Source: Kiritimatiellia bacterium (GTDB lineage: Bacteria; Verrucomicrobiota; Kiritimatiellia; RFP12; UBA1067). From it: DNA of 42,103 bases. Of this stretch, positions 38,879 to 42,103 are shown piece after piece. Under the pieces are notes generated by a model. That model made no database searches. It had not been told where the DNA came from and worked only from the letters and a program-made list of their open reading frames with translations. Within the stretch, counting starts at the first letter, position 1, and every line of letters begins with the position of its first letter. The DNA is taken from NCBI GenBank assembly GCA_017525225.1, contig JAFXTB010000077.1, positions 1 through 42,103 of the forward strand, read 5' to 3'. A program made the position numbers and the translations under genes.

Positions 38879-41451
38879 TGCTGTGGTATAAAGCCAGAGA
38901 ACTGTTCCGCTGTACCGTTGCGGCGGCTGTGTCTGCCATGGTCGCAGGTTCCTCGCTTGCGGCGGGGCATGACGTTGCCGCGCAAGTCCAACCCGGCGAG
39001 AACCTGCTTGCGAACGGCAGATTTGAGGCGGAACAGTCGGCTGTCCCGTCATTCTGGCAGGGGAAGCCGGAAACGGCCTTCCGCTGCTCGCCGTCCGGCG
39101 GCCCGAACGGAGCACCCTATGTCCGCATCGATTTCGGCGCGGGCAAGGATGTGTCCATGCGTCAATATGGCTTCCACCTGGCCACCGGCGGCTGCTACCG
39201 CATCTCCGCCTTTGTGCGCACGAAGGGGCTTGCGGCGGGAAGGCGCGGCATCTGCGTGCCCAACAAGGACTGGCTGTTGTCGGCGCTGGACATCGGCCCG
39301 CTGCCGCAGGATACGCATGGAGAGTGGAAGCGGCTTGAAAGCGAACGCGTGCTGACGATTCCATCGGCAGACGGCTCCTACTTCGTGGTCGTCTACGGAG
39401 CTGGCGCCAAGGGCGTTCTGGAGATCGCGGACATGCGCCTCGAGGCTGTCGACGAGACAGCCTGCCGCAAGACTGTCCTGGACGGGGTTCTGAGATCACA
39501 GAACCTGCCGAGGCTTGTCCCGATGGCGCCGCTTCTCTGGAGGATTCCGACGGATGACCCTTCGGTTGAGTTCAGGTTCTTCGGTAAGGCTGCGGAAGAC
39601 GACTTGCGGGTGTCGTTGAAGGTGCGCGGGATCGCGGACGCGAGCTGCGTGAAGCTGGAACGCCACCGTCCGTTTCGCGTGCCGCTGCCGTCTGGCGCGA
39701 CGAACGGCGTGTTCACGGCGGAGATCCGTTCTGCCGGTGGAGAGGTACTTTTCTCGCGGGACTATGCCTTTGCGACCGTTCCACGCTCAAAGACCATTGC
39801 TTCCAGGGGCGTCAGGCTGAATAACTTCGTGACGGAACTGGTGAAGGAACCGGTTGACGGATCTGGGGAGTTTCTGTTTCAGCTGGGTGAACCGTCGTGG
39901 GTCTTCTTTGGCGTAAAGGCCGCGACTCTCGGCAGGGACTTTGCCGTACGGCTGGATGGAGAGCCTCTCATGGACGGCACGACGCTGTTCCACGAGGCAT
40001 TCCGCCATCTGCAGGCTGGTGACTATCGCCTTGCCGTGGCGGCGGCGAAGGGTGGAACGGTGGTCGTCCGTGCCGTGACGGAGACGTTCTCCTACCAGCC
40101 GGGCGTTCGTAGCCCTGTGCCAGAGAATCCTGTCTACGACTGGAACTACGAGAAGAAACATGGCCTTTCATCCGTAATCACAGAGAACAACGGCATCATA
40201 CCGCCGAATGAGATCGGCGCGTTCCTCAGGCGCGGGCATCGCTGGGTCAGGAACATGGGAGTCCATGGCCTTGACGAGAAGACGCTGCCCGAGAAGCTGA
40301 AGCAGAACATCTGGCTCTCGGACAAGCGGGTAGGTGGTCTGTCCTGCGACGAGGTGGAGTTCCCGCGGCCCGCGCATATCGACGACTACACGCGTGGCCT
40401 GCGTGCGTTCGACATGGAAGTTTCGCCGACAAAGCCTGTATACACGTGGATCATCGGCAATCCTGGAACGCCCGGCGTCGATCACGACTTCATCTCGACC
40501 TGCATCAACGCATCGCGCGGAACTGCGCGACTGATGAGCGAGATCTATCTGAAGACTGCCCCGACCGAGAAGGAGGCGATGGACAGGATACGTCTGGCGC
40601 TCGTCGGAAAGATCAACGCCTACCGCAAGGCGTTTCCGCTGTCCATCGGTTCGCTTGGGATAGCGTTCGGCAATTTCGTGCAGGCACCGGTGCTTTCGTT
40701 GGCGCACCACCCTGAAGTCGACTACAAGTACTATCTCGACCTGCAGTTCAATGTCGCGGCGAACGATCCGTCCTGTCGCGGTCTTGGCGTGATCGGGATC
40801 TGGGGGCAGGTCTACGCGGATGACGAGATGCGTCGCTGGTCGTATGCGCTGCTGCGCCACTATGCGATAGAGGGCGAGAAGACCATGCTGTCGGAGCGGC
40901 ATGGTTTCGTCTATCGTCCCGGCCTCCTGGAGAACGGAGATTTCACCAACGGTCTCGATGGTTGGCACGCCACTGGGCCCGTGAAGGTGGATACCCATGC
41001 GCGTCTTGGCGAGAAGCAGGAAGGGCGCTGGTTCTGCGATGCGGGCACCGGTGATTCGTATGCATGCCTCGAGCGCAGCGGCGATGAAGTCTCCATGTTG
41101 CGCCGCGCCATCGTTGGACTGCGCCCCGGGCGCTGCTATCGGCTCGAGTTCTTCACGTTCGACGTCGACAACCTGAAGTCAGGCCGCATCGCCCCGAGAA
41201 GGATCGAGATCGAAGGCCGCCTTGGCGATGGCGCAGAGGTCGATCCCGGTAGGAGCTGGGTCCATGTCGGCAAGGGTGGACGCAAGGGTGGCGGCCAGGT
41301 CAACGTCCACCATGTCGTGTTCACGGCAAGGACGGAGAGCGTCGAGATCACGTTCATCAACAGGTCGGCTCCCGTCGGTTCCAGGCTCGGAATCAACGGT
41401 ATCGGCGTGCTGCCGTATTTCGGCGAGGGTGGCAGGCAACTCACGGAATGA
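38878..41451 (+). CDS. Large exported protein with terminal carbohydrate-binding-like domains
   Basis: Starts at ATG 38878 (overlap TGATG with the preceding gene; GGAGGAGGG upstream). Residues 1-35 form a signal peptide. Residues about 40-200 (ENLLANGRFEAEQSAVPSFW, then GCYRISAFVRT) look like a CBM4/9/22-type jelly roll. A second such domain sits at about 680-845 (LLENGDFTNGLDGWHATG, GRCYRLEFFTFDVD). The middle 450 residues include SSVITENNGIIPPNEIG, SCDEVEFP (about 482-489) and IGIWGQVYADDEMRRW and resemble a TIM barrel with candidate acid pairs, without a family I can name. Length 857 aa. As last gene of the operon it is probably the main secreted glycan-binding enzyme. A database search of residues 400-680 would be decisive. 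Confidence 0.75.
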   Translation: MLWYKARELFRCTVAAAVSAMVAGSSLAAGHDVAAQVQPGENLLANGRFEAEQSAVPSFWQGKPETAFRCSPSGGPNGAPYVRIDFGAGKDVSMRQYGFHLATGGCYRISAFVRTKGLAAGRRGICVPNKDWLLSALDIGPLPQDTHGEWKRLESERVLTIPSADGSYFVVVYGAGAKGVLEIADMRLEAVDETACRKTVLDGVLRSQNLPRLVPMAPLLWRIPTDDPSVEFRFFGKAAEDDLRVSLKVRGIADASCVKLERHRPFRVPLPSGATNGVFTAEIRSAGGEVLFSRDYAFATVPRSKTIASRGVRLNNFVTELVKEPVDGSGEFLFQLGEPSWVFFGVKAATLGRDFAVRLDGEPLMDGTTLFHEAFRHLQAGDYRLAVAAAKGGTVVVRAVTETFSYQPGVRSPVPENPVYDWNYEKKHGLSSVITENNGIIPPNEIGAFLRRGHRWVRNMGVHGLDEKTLPEKLKQNIWLSDKRVGGLSCDEVEFPRPAHIDDYTRGLRAFDMEVSPTKPVYTWIIGNPGTPGVDHDFISTCINASRGTARLMSEIYLKTAPTEKEAMDRIRLALVGKINAYRKAFPLSIGSLGIAFGNFVQAPVLSLAHHPEVDYKYYLDLQFNVAANDPSCRGLGVIGIWGQVYADDEMRRWSYALLRHYAIEGEKTMLSERHGFVYRPGLLENGDFTNGLDGWHATGPVKVDTHARLGEKQEGRWFCDAGTGDSYACLERSGDEVSMLRRAIVGLRPGRCYRLEFFTFDVDNLKSGRIAPRRIEIEGRLGDGAEVDPGRSWVHVGKGGRKGGGQVNVHHVVFTARTESVEITFINRSAPVGSRLGINGIGVLPYFGEGGRQLTE

Positions 41452-41520
41452 AACAGGGTTATTTTATCATCGGTTGTTTTCAATTCTCAAGGTGCTTAAG
41501 TGAAGAATGCAGATGAGATG

Positions 41521-42103
41521 ATGAAATCGCTTGAGGCGGCGCTTGTGGCACTGCTCGCGCTCGCCTTCCTGCCGCCCGCCGCCTTCGCGGAGCGGCTGGA
41601 GGTGCCGCCCCTGCCCGTCTCCCCCTTCGCCGACACGGAGGTCTCTACCAACGTCCCGTTCGCCGTGGACGGCCGCCACGCGCGCGACATCGAGATGAGC
41701 TTCCTGCTGGACGGGTGCCGGTCCAACTGCGTCCAGGTGGCGTTCGGGCGCGACGCCGACGGCGACGGCACGCTCTCCTTCGCCGAGACGGAGACGTTGT
41801 ACGGCTGGCGCAACGGGCGGCGGTTCCTGGAGAGCGTCCCGGACGGCGTCCGCATCTGCGAGGCCGCGGCGGAGCCTGGGGACGCCGGCTGTTTCGTCGT
41901 GGACATCCGCCTCGCGAAGGGTCACGTGCCCGCGGGATTCTCCGCGACCAACCTGCTCGGCTCCGCCGTGTTCGCGGACCTGCCGCAGTCCGCGCGCGCG
42001 TGGCTCTTCCGTCCGCACTGGGACACGGTCCGCGTCACGCGGCGCGGCCCAGGCGCGCCCGCCGGGTGGTTCGTCTGCGAGGACCGCGCCCGCTACCTCC
42101 ACA
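41521..42103 (+). CDS. Secreted protein with EF-hand-like loop (3' end outside window)
   Basis: The frame runs off the right end of the window. The ATG at 41521 opens a signal peptide (KSLEAALVALLALAFLPPAAFA); ATG 41518 and GTG 41500 are in frame upstream. The mature part has RDADGDGTLSFAETETLYGW, a dockerin/EF-hand-like Ca2+ loop, within a beta-rich domain. Families of this shape recur in Kiritimatiellota genomes as exported hypotheticals, from memory only. No ribosome binding site is strong. Function unknown. Confidence 0.65.
   Translation, partial: MKSLEAALVALLALAFLPPAAFAERLEVPPLPVSPFADTEVSTNVPFAVDGRHARDIEMSFLLDGCRSNCVQVAFGRDADGDGTLSFAETETLYGWRNGRRFLESVPDGVRICEAAAEPGDAGCFVVDIRLAKGHVPAGFSATNLLGSAVFADLPQSARAWLFRPHWDTVRVTRRGPGAPAGWFVCEDRARYLH

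Overview
The window is a GC-rich bacterial chromosome segment, most likely from an uncultured member of the Verrucomicrobiota/Kiritimatiellota (PVC) group living in an anaerobic, glycan-rich habitat such as a gut. I infer this from the mix of an Rnf ion-pumping complex, Tat-exported GH109-type and other glycosidases, many secreted proteins of carbohydrate loci, and an NCEQN-variant HisI. No rRNA or other marker is present, so the assignment is tentative.

Layout. 246-2770: an exported GH109-like oxidoreductase-fold glycosidase convergent with an exported metallophosphoesterase. 2958-5963: rnfC-rnfD-rnfG. 5981-9512 (minus): cysE, then the obg-panB-exonuclease operon. 9581-9681: a double-hairpin element. 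9767-11845: a GH28-like beta-helix protein. 11854-13402 (minus): rnfA-rnfB. No rnfE is visible. 13463-14372 (minus): two paralogous small lipoproteins.

14.4-20.6 kb is an accessory, visibly more AT-rich zone. It holds a decayed TOTE-type primase/helicase gene, an antitoxin/PIN-toxin pair, a stretch of candidate structured RNA, two secreted FlgT/LPP20-like proteins (one with a probable 3' frameshift), an AT-hook/winged-helix gene with 22-bp iteron-like repeats, gene fragments, and a REP-associated (Y1, HUH) transposase. A shrunken second copy of the AT-hook module lies 1.5 kb away.

20.6-32.3 kb returns to typical sequence: a fusion of a GH29-like alpha-L-fucosidase with an S66 LD-carboxypeptidase, an orphan NodT/OprM outer-membrane factor behind a palindromic operator, hisI, secG, ispE, a tRNA-Gln(UUG) that overlaps the ispE stop, a large FAD/Fe-S D-lactate-dehydrogenase-like protein, and a translationally coupled SWIM/SNF2 helicase. 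32.3-41.5 kb is one tight six-gene operon (tannase/feruloyl-esterase-like, PHP-like, membrane acyltransferase, neutral-ceramidase-like, GH20-like, and a large exported unknown), probably for trimming a decorated glycan or glycoconjugate. The window ends inside a secreted protein with an EF-hand-like loop.

Two threads run through the whole window. Nearly every promoter I can see has an extended -10, TGn followed by TATAAT or a close variant, and in five cases it ends only 6-7 bp before the start codon, which predicts leaderless mRNAs. Several gene spacers, above all those between rnf genes, are built of degenerate 7-bp units. All sequence relationships were read by eye; family assignments rest on remembered motifs, not on database searches.
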